NCBI GenBank assembly: GCA_021129915.1
Contig: JAJOKI010000078.1
Location: forward strand, 1 to 8,193
DNA length: 8,193 nucleotides
Origin: Methanocellales archaeon
Lineage (GTDB): Archaea > Halobacteriota > UBA148 > JAJOKI01
Direction: 5' to 3'
Position numbers and translations under genes: made by a program. A model generated the notes under the pieces. It was not told where the DNA came from. It saw only the letters and a list, made by a program, of their open reading frames with translations, and searched no databases. This document shows positions 1 to 6,387 of the stretch, in pieces (position 1 is the stretch's first letter; every line of letters begins with the position of its first letter).

Positions 1-370
1 CGAGGTTGATCTCCTCTGGGCGTATGGATGCGTAGATCGTTCCTTCCTGCTCATAGATCCTGGCCTTTCCAACAACTGCTACTATGCTTGGGACCTGGAG
101 CTCAGAAAGGAATGTCACTGCCCCCGGTTGATATTGTCCAGCATAGACCAAGAATGAACCTGTGGGATCTGTAACGCGTGCACGCCATAGGTCATCCCCC
201 ATATCCTCGGCTTCAGTAACCACACCTACCACAAATAATCGATTACATTTCGCTCCAGTGGGTGTGATGACATAGTTAGGCACTCTATCGTCTCCTTCAC
301 TATACTGGAGATCCGCCTGGTTAAATTCCTCTGCAAAAATCCTCCATGCCAATTCTCTTTCAGCAAACAT
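1..370 (-). CDS. RPA-associated OB-fold protein (COG3390-like), 3' end cut by window edge
   Basis: Reading the minus strand from an ATG at 368-370 gives 123 codons with no stop before the window edge, so the C-terminus is missing. The visible part closely resembles the euryarchaeal RPA-associated protein family as I remember it. Blocks include PNYVITPTGAKCNRLFVVG (residues 31-49), DPTGSFLVYAGQYQP (68-82), and GKARIYEQEG followed by YASIRPEEIN (101-122). This is an OB fold with a family-typical extension. Family members act with archaeal replication protein A in single-stranded DNA binding during replication and repair, and in haloarchaea they are usually encoded next to an rpa gene. Here nothing lies upstream on the same strand, so any rpa partner would have to be downstream, outside the window. 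The start is fixed by an in-frame TGA further upstream with no other start codon between. No convincing Shine-Dalgarno precedes it, so the mRNA may be nearly leaderless. Confidence 0.85.
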   Translation of the reverse strand, partial: MFAERELAWRIFAEEFNQADLQYSEGDDRVPNYVITPTGAKCNRLFVVGVVTEAEDMGDDLWRARVTDPTGSFLVYAGQYQPGAVTFLSELQVPSIVAVVGKARIYEQEGTIYASIRPEEINL

Positions 371-420
371 TCCAGAGTACCAGTATGTTAATGGTTCAAA
401 AGCGATAAAAAGTCATCGGA
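371..420. promoter_or_regulatory. Divergent intergenic region with candidate promoters
   Basis: This 50 bp gap separates the leftward RPA-associated gene from the rightward glycosylase gene, so promoters for both must lie in it or overlap the genes. On the minus strand, ctttttat at 405-412 is a weak TATA-like element about 38 bases before the ATG, which would give a short leader. On the plus strand, tatgttaatgg around 383-393 is the best, still weak, candidate, about 33 bases before the ATG. Neither gene has a strong Shine-Dalgarno here, which suits short or absent leaders. The boxes are judged by eye only. Confidence 0.35.
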
Positions 421-1239
421 ATGAAAACATATCAAATACCTGTCCCGACTTTCGATCTTGACCATACGTTGCGATGTGGTCAAGTTTTTAGATGGCGGGA
501 AAGTAAAGATGGATGGATCGACATCGTAATTAAGGCGAAACAAGAAGGGGATGTTTTGATCGTAAAGTCAAATCTCGATATGGAAGATGTCATGAGTTAC
601 TTTAGGCTGAGTGATGATTTGGATGATATCTATAAACACATAAGCAAGGATGAAGTGATGAACGAGGCTATCGCCAGATACAGGGGCATGCGACTGATTA
701 GGCAGGAGCCATGGGAATGTCTGATCTCCTACCTCTGCTCCATCAACAACAGAATACCACAAATTGAACGCATGATCCAAAATTTGAGCACGTATTTCGG
801 TGAAGAAATATGCGACGGATTTTACAGCTTCCCCAGTCCAGAAAGATTGGCTGAGGCTACACGTAGCGAACTCGAAAAATGTAAATTGGGATTTAGGGTG
901 GACTGGATCTTGGGCATAGCCAAGAAAGTATGTGATGGTGAATTAATATTGAACCAGTTAAGAAATCTTGACTATCAAAATGCAAAGGAAATGCTGATGA
1001 AAATCGATGGAGTAGGGCATAAAGTCGCTGACTGCGTTCTTTTATATTCTCTGGACAAACTGGAGGCATTCCCCGTCGATGTTCATATCAGGAGGCTCAC
1101 GCAACGAGAATATTTCCAGAACCAAGAAGTATCGGACGAAATAATTCGCGAATGGGCAAAAGGATATTTCGGCGACTATGCTGGCTATGCCCAACAATAT
1201 TTGTTTTACTATGAGAGATCTAGGGGTGGGAAACGATGA
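421..1239 (+). CDS. ogg: 8-oxoguanine DNA glycosylase/AP lyase, Ogg1 type
   Basis: This 272-residue protein excises 8-oxoguanine from oxidised DNA and cleaves the resulting abasic strand (base excision repair). The N-terminal third carries the OGG_N-type domain, with CGQVFRWRE at residues 19-27 matching the GQ.FRW signature of human OGG1. The second half is the helix-hairpin-helix/GPD fold: KIDGVGHKVADC (194-205) contains the expected catalytic lysine K201, and FPVDVHIRRL (217-226) contains the catalytic aspartate D220. An SINN segment (107-110) matches the Asn-rich loop that reads the opposite cytosine. It is therefore the full-length Ogg1 type, not the short archaeal Ogg2 or AGOG type. The stop overlaps the next start as ATGA, so it is likely co-transcribed with the riboflavin-pathway gene. 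The ATG at 421 gives the expected N-terminus, although no strong ribosome site precedes it. Confidence 0.9.
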   Translation: MKTYQIPVPTFDLDHTLRCGQVFRWRESKDGWIDIVIKAKQEGDVLIVKSNLDMEDVMSYFRLSDDLDDIYKHISKDEVMNEAIARYRGMRLIRQEPWECLISYLCSINNRIPQIERMIQNLSTYFGEEICDGFYSFPSPERLAEATRSELEKCKLGFRVDWILGIAKKVCDGELILNQLRNLDYQNAKEMLMKIDGVGHKVADCVLLYSLDKLEAFPVDVHIRRLTQREYFQNQEVSDEIIREWAKGYFGDYAGYAQQYLFYYERSRGGKR

Positions 1240-1883
1240 AGAGACCATTCGTCTTCATCAATGCAGCGATGAGCGCTGATGGAAAGATATCCACGTATGA
1301 GCGAAGGCAGATAAGAATATCGAGCGATGCTGATATAAGGCGGGTTGATGAGCTTAGAGCGGGTGCGGACGCCATAATGGTCGGCATAGGTACAGTTCTG
1401 GCAGATAACCCTGGTTTAACCGTTAAATTCGGGAACGGAAATCCGATTAGAATAGTGGTGGACAGCATGGCTAGGACGCCCGTGGATGCAGAAGTCATCA
1501 CCAGAAAAGGCGGTTCAACGATTATTGCCGTCTCCAAATCTGCACCAAATAAAAGAGTAAATGCGTTGAGAGAGAGGGTAGACATCATCGTTGCTGGCGA
1601 CGAGCGCATTTCACTACCAGAATTGCTCAATGAATTGAAAAGCAAAGGCATCAATAGACTGATGGTCGAGGGTGGTGCGACTCTCAACTGGGGATTGATT
1701 TCCAAGGGGTTGGTCGATGAAATCTACGTGTACATAGGGAATATGATATTTGGGGGAAAAGAGGCACCAACTCTCGTAGATGGAGAGGGTTTTTGTGAGC
1801 TGAAGGATACCGTCAAGCTTGAGTTAAAGGATTTCTGCAGGTTGGGAGATGGATTTGTCGTTAGATGGGAAGTGAAAAGATGA
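1236..1883 (+). CDS. arfC: 2,5-diamino-6-(ribosylamino)-4(3H)-pyrimidinone 5'-phosphate reductase
   Basis: This 215-residue protein belongs to the RibD C-terminal/dihydrofolate reductase-like family in its stand-alone archaeal form. It reduces the ribosyl side chain of the diaminopyrimidinone phosphate with NAD(P)H, an early step to riboflavin and the deazaflavin coenzyme F420. Supporting blocks are INAAMSADGKI (8-18), DELRAGADAIMVGIGTVLADNP (from residue 38), NPIRIVVDS (69-77), RLMVEGGATLNWGLI (141-155) and FGGKEAPTLVDGEG (172-185). No deaminase domain is attached, as expected for archaea. The length fits the methanogen enzymes (about 220 residues). The ATG at 1236 overlaps the glycosylase stop by 4 bp and is preceded by a G-rich site (ggggtggg, 1223-1230), supporting translational coupling. 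Bacterial homologues go by ribD; arfC is the archaeal name. Confidence 0.9.
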   Translation: MKRPFVFINAAMSADGKISTYERRQIRISSDADIRRVDELRAGADAIMVGIGTVLADNPGLTVKFGNGNPIRIVVDSMARTPVDAEVITRKGGSTIIAVSKSAPNKRVNALRERVDIIVAGDERISLPELLNELKSKGINRLMVEGGATLNWGLISKGLVDEIYVYIGNMIFGGKEAPTLVDGEGFCELKDTVKLELKDFCRLGDGFVVRWEVKR

Positions 1884-1890
1884 AAAAGTC

Positions 1891-1897
1891 GAGGCGG
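1891..1897 (+). promoter_or_regulatory. Ribosome binding site that decides the radical SAM gene start
   Basis: The sequence gaggcgg lies 5 bases before the ATG at 1903, with its GAGG core 8 bases away. A TTG at 1900 is also in frame and would add one residue, but the spacing and codon preference favour the ATG. Confidence 0.55.
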
Positions 1898-1902
1898 TTT
1901 TG

Positions 1903-3312
1903 ATGCGGGTCTTACTCATCTGTCCGTCATTTGAAGAAGAAACTTTTATAGGTGTTCTGGGCTTGGTTGCGCCGCCGATTGGATTGGCGTATGTGGCGGC
2001 AGCGCTTGAAAACGACGGACACGAAGTCAAGATCATCGATATGCTGGCGGAGAAGAAAGACAAATCCAGGATTAGAAAGGATATCATGGAGTTCAAGCCA
2101 CGTGTGGTTGGGGTTTATTCTACAGCTTTTAATAAATCAATTGAAGTGATAAATATTGCCAAGGGAGTGGATGCACATGTCAAGACCATGACAGGGGGGC
2201 CACATGCCACCTTGGTGCCAGAGGAACTACTCTTGAAGAACCAAAGTTTAGATGTCATTGTGTGCGGCGAAGGTGAAGTTACTGTATCTGAATTGATAAA
2301 AGCATGGGAATCCAATCGCGACATTAAAACTATCAAGGGTATAGTTTTTCGGAAAAATGGACATATCGTGCGTACGCCTCCAAGACCTCTCATTCAGGAT
2401 TTGGATTCGCTCCCTTTTCCCGCAAGACATCTCCTCCCAATGGAAAAATATCATTTTTTTGGAGGGCTCAAGTTGGGAACCATCGTCTCGAGCAGAGGCT
2501 GTCCATATGGCTGTCGCTATTGCAGTGTTCCAGTTATGTATGGGAAGAAGTGGCGACCCCATTCCCCAGAAAGTGTGGTAGATGAAATGGAACACCTAGA
2601 TGCCAATTACGATCTGGATTTCATCTTATTTGTGGATGACAACTTCGATCTGGATAAGGAAAGAACTGAAAGGATTTGTGACGAGATAGTGGAGCGTGGC
2701 TTAGATGTCGTATGGGGAATCCAAAGTGCAACTGTTCACCCCGAAGAGGAGCATTTGGCAAAAATGCGGGATGCTGGCTGCAGAGTTATCTCATACACCA
2801 TTGAAGCTGCTTCAAACAGGGCGATCGATACGATGGAGAGGGAGACCAACAAAGAAGAGATGAAGAAAATCATCGATTCCACTACGAAGATGGGTATGAT
2901 GGTGGTTGCCCACGTCGTTTTAGGTCTACCAGGAGAGGATAGGGAAGATGTAGCTGAAACCATTAAACTTATGAAAGAGCTAGCTCCTCACTACGCGTTA
3001 TTTTACCTTCCAACGCCCTATCCTGGAACAAAGTTCTATGAAAGTGCCAAAGAAATGGATATAATCAAAGAATTAGACTGGGGCAAGTATACCACGGGCA
3101 ATCCGATAATCGAAACAAAAATGCTCTCTTTAGAAGAGGCAAAGGAATTAAATCGAATGGCATGGAAGGAATTTTACTTTGACCCAAAAATCATTAAAAA
3201 CAATCTCCGCACAACGTATAAGTTCATTAGAGATGGAGACGTCAAACTGAAGCACATTCCAACGCTCTTATATCACATAACAAGAACTGGAGTCCATCTC
3301 TTCAGACTCTAA
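1903..3312 (+). CDS. B12-binding domain radical SAM protein, substrate unknown
   Basis: The product is 469 residues from the ATG at 1903 (470 if the in-frame TTG at 1900 is used). The N-terminal ~150 residues form a cobalamin-binding-type Rossmann domain, with APPIGLAYVAAALENDGHEV (starting at residue 23) and TGGPHATLVPEELL (97-110) typical of this fold. The radical SAM core follows: SSRGCPYGCRYCSVP (196-210) holds the CxxxCxxC cluster ligands C200, C204 and C207. Further on are FVDDNFDLDKERT, the VVLGLPGED segment and YLPTPYPGTKFYE, typical of the Elp3-like barrel. Family members are often B12-dependent methyltransferases or cyclases acting on natural products, lipids or cofactors; which applies here cannot be read from the sequence. 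It lies 19 bp after the riboflavin-pathway gene on the same strand and is probably in its operon. The protein has no obvious membrane segment or signal peptide and is likely cytoplasmic. Confidence 0.85.
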   Translation: MRVLLICPSFEEETFIGVLGLVAPPIGLAYVAAALENDGHEVKIIDMLAEKKDKSRIRKDIMEFKPRVVGVYSTAFNKSIEVINIAKGVDAHVKTMTGGPHATLVPEELLLKNQSLDVIVCGEGEVTVSELIKAWESNRDIKTIKGIVFRKNGHIVRTPPRPLIQDLDSLPFPARHLLPMEKYHFFGGLKLGTIVSSRGCPYGCRYCSVPVMYGKKWRPHSPESVVDEMEHLDANYDLDFILFVDDNFDLDKERTERICDEIVERGLDVVWGIQSATVHPEEEHLAKMRDAGCRVISYTIEAASNRAIDTMERETNKEEMKKIIDSTTKMGMMVVAHVVLGLPGEDREDVAETIKLMKELAPHYALFYLPTPYPGTKFYESAKEMDIIKELDWGKYTTGNPIIETKMLSLEEAKELNRMAWKEFYFDPKIIKNNLRTTYKFIRDGDVKLKHIPTLLYHITRTGVHLFRL

Positions 3313-3356
3313 TTTCGGAAGAGGGGAAAACGTACGACGTAAAGATAGAGTGGTAC
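3313..3356. other. Convergent intergenic gap
   Basis: This 44 bp gap lies between the rightward radical SAM gene and the leftward M42 peptidase gene. Both transcription units must end here or run into each other. No strong hairpin and no long T-run is visible in either direction; the minus strand has only a modest pyrimidine tract (gttttcccctcttcc, 3315-3329). Confidence 0.5.
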
Positions 3357-4403
3357 CTAAAAGTATCTGTCCACGCTCTCGACCGAACGCGCAACTAACT
3401 CCGTGCACAGGTCGATGTCCTTCAAACTGACCACTTCAACCGGTGAATGAATATATCGCGCCGGTACGCTGACGGTGCCCGTTGGGATGCCAGTTCTCGT
3501 CAATTGAATTGCCGTCGCATCGGTCGTCCCGCCATCAGAGACATCCAGTTGGTATTGAATCTTGTTTCTCTCTGCAGTCTCTTTTAGCCATTTAAGGACT
3601 GTGTTCGGCGTGATGATGCCCTTTCCTGCCGCATCCATCACCGTAATAGAGGGTCCCTTTCCCATTTCTATCGCAGATTCGCTCTTCTTGATATTCGGAT
3701 GATCGCCGGTGATGGTAACTTCTGTTGCCAGTGCCACATCTGGATTTAATCCAAACGCAGAAGTCCTTGCGCCTTTTAACCCAACCTCTTCCTGAACCGT
3801 GCCGACGGCGTATATGGTGGCATTCGATTTTGTCCGCTTTAAAGCATCGAGCATGACTGCCAGCCCTACCCTATCATCGAATGCCTTCCCAGTGACCATG
3901 CCATTTGCAAGCGTTCTGAACTCTCTATCGATGGTTATCGGTGTCCCGGCCGTTACGCCCAATTTCTCCGCATTTTTTCTGCTGGTGGCGCCGATATCGA
4001 TGAACATATCATCTGCCTTGACCACCTTATCCTTATCTTTATCTTTCATCCTGTGCGGCGGTTTGGACCCAATCACTCCAGTCAGATTCCCTTTTTCCGT
4101 CCGTAAGATCACCCGTTGGTTGAGCAATGTCTGGTCAAACCAACCGCCAACCTTTACGAAACGGATAAATCCGTCATCATCCACATATTTAGTCATCAGG
4201 CCAATTTCATCCATATGTGCGGCGAGCATGACGGATGGCTTTTTGCCGTTTTTTGTCGCGATGAGGTTTCCAAGTGAGTCAATTTTAATTTCATCAACAT
4301 ATGACTCCAATTCCGTCTGGACTATCGCGCGAACGTCATTCTCATGTCCTGAGATTCCATGCGCATTTGACATTTTTTCCAGTAAATTTCTTATTTTTTC
4401 CAT
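3357..4403 (-). CDS. M42 family metallo-aminopeptidase (TET-like, deblocking/endoglucanase M family)
   Basis: This 348-residue cytosolic peptidase has the usual length and layout of M42 enzymes, which form large tetrahedral complexes and trim N-terminal residues from short peptides. The dinuclear metal and catalytic residues are in place: H63 and catalytic D65 in AAHMDEIG, bridging D176/D177 in KAFDDRVG, catalytic E205 followed by E206 in VQEEVGLKGA, E228 in ATEVT, and H319 in ARYIHSPVE. The fourth ligand is Glu rather than the Asp usual in characterised TET enzymes, but both occur within the wider clan. Residues 121-126 form a small DKDKDK repeat in the surface domain. Its ATG is 3 bp after the hexuloisomerase stop, with ggag inside the end of that gene as ribosome site, so it is the last gene of the minus-strand operon. 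Substrate preference (leucyl, glutamyl or lysyl type) cannot be told. Confidence 0.9.
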   Translation of the reverse strand: MEKIRNLLEKMSNAHGISGHENDVRAIVQTELESYVDEIKIDSLGNLIATKNGKKPSVMLAAHMDEIGLMTKYVDDDGFIRFVKVGGWFDQTLLNQRVILRTEKGNLTGVIGSKPPHRMKDKDKDKVVKADDMFIDIGATSRKNAEKLGVTAGTPITIDREFRTLANGMVTGKAFDDRVGLAVMLDALKRTKSNATIYAVGTVQEEVGLKGARTSAFGLNPDVALATEVTITGDHPNIKKSESAIEMGKGPSITVMDAAGKGIITPNTVLKWLKETAERNKIQYQLDVSDGGTTDATAIQLTRTGIPTGTVSVPARYIHSPVEVVSLKDIDLCTELVARSVESVDRYF

Positions 4404-4406
4404 AGC

Positions 4407-5015
4407 CTACTCCAAGCTCGCGTGTCGGGATCGAAGATATTTCTCATCTCTTTTGGTGACGGCCATCAATTCAGATATCAGGCCATCCAAAAATACAAGG
4501 CTCGTCGTCTCGAAAATTGTTCCCATCGGCGCCAGTGGATAATATTCTCCACGCACTTGGCGTTCGAGATAGTCGACGCTGTCTACCTTATTCCGCCCTT
4601 TAACTTCGATTATTACATCAGATTCCCTCGCCAATGATGAGCAGGTATTCGAAGTTATCGTCGCCAGTTTGGCACCACATTGTTTCCCTACAACGGCAAG
4701 TTCGACAACCGATTTTGTCTCACCTGAACCAGAAATTGTTATCAAAAGGTCGCCAACCTCCACTGCAGGGGTAACGGTCTCGCCCACCACATATACGGGC
4801 AGGTCCAAATGCATTAATCGCATGGCAAACGCTCTTCCGACCAATCCGGACCTGCCAGCACCCATCACAAAGATCTTCTTGGCGGTGAGAATATGGGTTA
4901 CCAGGGTATCTACTTGATCATCATGAATCTCATTCGCTACTTTGGCGATATGTCTCCCTATCAAACTCATCGTTAACTTGATGTTCCTCGTTGTGGTATT
5001 TTTGTCATTGGACAT
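4407..5015 (-). CDS. hxlB: 6-phospho-3-hexuloisomerase (SIS domain)
   Basis: This 202-residue protein is a single SIS (sugar isomerase) domain of the type that interconverts D-arabino-3-hexulose 6-phosphate and fructose 6-phosphate. In archaea without the oxidative pentose phosphate pathway, this step works with hexulose-phosphate synthase to make ribulose 5-phosphate for nucleotides and riboflavin. Diagnostic blocks are MGAGRSGLVGRAFAMRLMHL (51-70), VYVVGETVTPAVEVGDLLI (74-92), ISGSGETKSVVELA (94-107) and PMGTIFETTSLVFLD (163-177), the last holding the likely catalytic glutamate E169. The start overlaps the upstream TIM-barrel gene by 11 bp. A ggag at 5026-5029, 10 bases upstream, supports this ATG over the internal Met at residue 16. 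No synthase partner is adjacent. A related SIS sugar-phosphate isomerase is the alternative. Confidence 0.85.
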   Translation of the reverse strand: MSNDKNTTTRNIKLTMSLIGRHIAKVANEIHDDQVDTLVTHILTAKKIFVMGAGRSGLVGRAFAMRLMHLDLPVYVVGETVTPAVEVGDLLITISGSGETKSVVELAVVGKQCGAKLATITSNTCSSLARESDVIIEVKGRNKVDSVDYLERQVRGEYYPLAPMGTIFETTSLVFLDGLISELMAVTKRDEKYLRSRHASLE

Positions 5016-5787
5016 TGGCGATAATCTCCTTCATCTTCAATGCATCACTCTCTAATAAAGGTGATTCACATATCACGGTCGCATCATATTTTCGTTCGAT
5101 TAATACCTCTGCTAAATGTTTAAAATTTGGGTCATCATTTATAGATGTATGCTTTATCTCATTCCCCTTTACATATTTTACGCCGGTAAAATGAATATGG
5201 AATTTATTCCCCTCAAATTTATCAAAGACCGCTTCATAATCCTCTTTCCCATTCAATGAACCGCTGCCCCTTGCATGAATGTGGGCAAAATCGAGGACGG
5301 GTACGGTGCCCTTTACCGTTGCCACGAGGTCCACTATTTCGTCAACGGTGCCAAACTGCCGCTGCCTGCCAGCAGTTTCAAGACCGATTTTTACAGTATT
5401 ACCGACCACACTTAACACCTCCTCGCAAGCACTCCGGACAAGTTCAAAGGTATCGTTCGAGTAATAAGCAGGATGTATCACCACGATATCTGCACCTGCC
5501 TCTTTTGCGCGCTTGATGGATTTGATAATATGTTTCTTGCTCTTCTCGATCGTTGCAATTTCATTTGAGGCGAGATTGATATAATAAGGAGCATGAACCG
5601 ATAATCTGATTCCCAATTTTTCAGCCAGACGACTGACCTTTTCTGCAGTTTCGCTATTCATGAAGACTCCTCTGACAAATTGAATCTCCATTGCGTCCAA
5701 TCCGATTTCAGAAAGATACTGGACTCCTTCTTCCATCCCCTTTCCCTTTTTAGCTACTGGAATCCCGGCTATACCTACCTGAATCAA
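5005..5787 (-). CDS. Endonuclease IV / xylose isomerase-like TIM-barrel protein
   Basis: The 260-residue product belongs to the AP endonuclease family 2 TIM-barrel superfamily, which includes DNA repair endonuclease IV and various sugar isomerases/epimerases. The endonuclease IV-like metal ligands mostly align: H65 in SVHAPYYINLAS, H105 in VVIHPAYY, E137 in IGLETAG, D166 and H169 in VLDFAHIHARG, H199 in HIHFTG, H213 in EIKHTS, and E241 in ICESP. The Asp that precedes the sixth His by two in E. coli Nfo appears replaced (EIKH here), so the third zinc site may differ. The start is TTG at 5785-5787, preceded at the right distance by ggtgatc, a strong anti-16S match. The next Met, at residue 18, would cut off the first strand. 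Placed between an unknown gene and a hexuloisomerase, it could act on a sugar phosphate rather than DNA. Molecular function is left open. Confidence 0.75.
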   Translation of the reverse strand: MIQVGIAGIPVAKKGKGMEEGVQYLSEIGLDAMEIQFVRGVFMNSETAEKVSRLAEKLGIRLSVHAPYYINLASNEIATIEKSKKHIIKSIKRAKEAGADIVVIHPAYYSNDTFELVRSACEEVLSVVGNTVKIGLETAGRQRQFGTVDEIVDLVATVKGTVPVLDFAHIHARGSGSLNGKEDYEAVFDKFEGNKFHIHFTGVKYVKGNEIKHTSINDDPNFKHLAEVLIERKYDATVICESPLLESDALKMKEIIANVQ

Positions 5788-5791
5788 AATC

Positions 5792-5798
5792 GATCACC
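5792..5798 (-). promoter_or_regulatory. Shine-Dalgarno site supporting the TTG start of the TIM-barrel gene
   Basis: On the minus strand, ggtgatc ends 4 bases before the TTG at 5787. It is fully complementary to the usual anti-Shine-Dalgarno tail of prokaryotic 16S rRNA. Its internal TGA is the stop codon of the upstream gene, so the two genes are probably translationally coupled. This is the main reason for accepting a TTG start. Confidence 0.7.
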
Positions 5799-6336
5799 CG
5801 TCTGGTTGGACGCTATACGCATCTTTCTTGAAGTCTATCTTCTTGATGTGCCACCCATCCACATCGCGCAGCTCGTCAAAAAGTAGCATGATCTTTGCAA
5901 CGCTACCATCCCAGAATAGAGTATTTTTAACGTCTCCTTTCTGGAGCTGTACGAAAACGGATAGCGCAAAATATTCTAATGCCTCTTTTTTTGAGAAGGG
6001 TATGTTAAATATCGCACGATATCCTCCCCTCGTCTTTGCATATGAAACCAGAGTATATCCTCTCACCTGATAGTTCTGGATACCCTCAAAACTACAGATG
6101 ACCTCTTTTTCACATTCCACTGAAGAATCTATGCTGGACACGCCAGTGATAATCCGTTTGATTAAATCGATGGTCGCCTTTTTTCCAAACCAAATTGTTA
6201 TCTTCCCATGGGTACAGGAAATCGTAACATCATCCCTGCCCATACACACCAAAGATACAATGTGATCTGCTGTACTAATATCAAACTTCGCTATATCTGG
6301 ATAGCCGTCACCAGCATCTATGGATACGGATGCCAT
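5794..6336 (-). CDS. Unrecognised protein, first gene of the minus-strand operon
   Basis: I do not recognise this 180-residue protein. From the chosen start the sequence begins MASVSIDAGDGYPDI. The N-terminal half looks strand-rich (VTISCTHGKITIWFG at residues 37-51), followed by a helix-like KATIDLIKRIITG. The C-terminal half mixes strands and a predicted helix (SKKEALEYFALSVFVQLQKG) and ends with a charged WHIKKIDFKKDAY stretch. There is no evident signal peptide, membrane segment, zinc motif or nucleotide-binding loop. It has three Cys in the chosen form around residues 31, 41 and 75, with a further one at 80, not arranged as a classic cluster. The ATG at 6334-6336 is chosen over a TTG at 6387 because gggaggt sits just before it and the upstream TATA box abuts the TTG, which would leave that codon untranscribed. 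It lies 6 bp before the TIM-barrel gene, so its function may relate to that operon. Confidence 0.7.
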   Translation of the reverse strand: MASVSIDAGDGYPDIAKFDISTADHIVSLVCMGRDDVTISCTHGKITIWFGKKATIDLIKRIITGVSSIDSSVECEKEVICSFEGIQNYQVRGYTLVSYAKTRGGYRAIFNIPFSKKEALEYFALSVFVQLQKGDVKNTLFWDGSVAKIMLLFDELRDVDGWHIKKIDFKKDAYSVQPDG

Positions 6337-6339
6337 ATA

Positions 6340-6346
6340 ACCTCCC
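6340..6346 (-). promoter_or_regulatory. Shine-Dalgarno site setting the start of the unknown gene
   Basis: On the minus strand, gggaggt lies 3 bases before the ATG at 6336. The match is strong but the spacing is tight. It favours this ATG over the upstream TTG at 6387, which would add 17 hydrophobic residues. Confidence 0.65.
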
Positions 6347-6387
6347 AGCCAGATTATATAAGATACATATACCAGAATCTTTACCAA

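Noticed and set aside
1220..1705. A 161-codon open frame on the minus strand opposite the riboflavin-pathway reductase
   Set aside because: The composition is shadow-like and the sense strand carries all reductase motifs; there is no ribosome site or promoter for it.
3328..3345. Possible terminator or operator around acgtacgacgt in the convergent gap
   Set aside because: The repeat arms are only four bases, the match is not a true palindrome, and no T-run follows in either direction.
4025..4050. Short tandem gataaa/gataag-like repeat
   Set aside because: It simply encodes the DKDKDK stretch in the M42 peptidase; too short to suggest a separate function.
3799..4542. A 247-codon open frame on the plus strand, antisense to the M42 peptidase and hexuloisomerase genes
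   Set aside because: Its product is Ser/Pro/Thr/Ile-rich with no family resemblance, while the opposite strand encodes two proteins with complete catalytic motifs. It is a reverse-complement shadow.
6351..6362. A second AT-rich TATA-like string (ttatataatc on the minus strand) close to the unknown gene's start
   Set aside because: A start about 25 bases downstream would fall inside the coding region after the ATG, so it is badly placed for this gene.
6337..6387. N-terminal extension of the unknown gene from a TTG at 6387, which would add 17 residues including a short hydrophobic stretch
   Set aside because: The TATA box abuts the TTG, so the codon would lie upstream of the expected transcript start, and a strong gggaggt site precedes the ATG at 6336.
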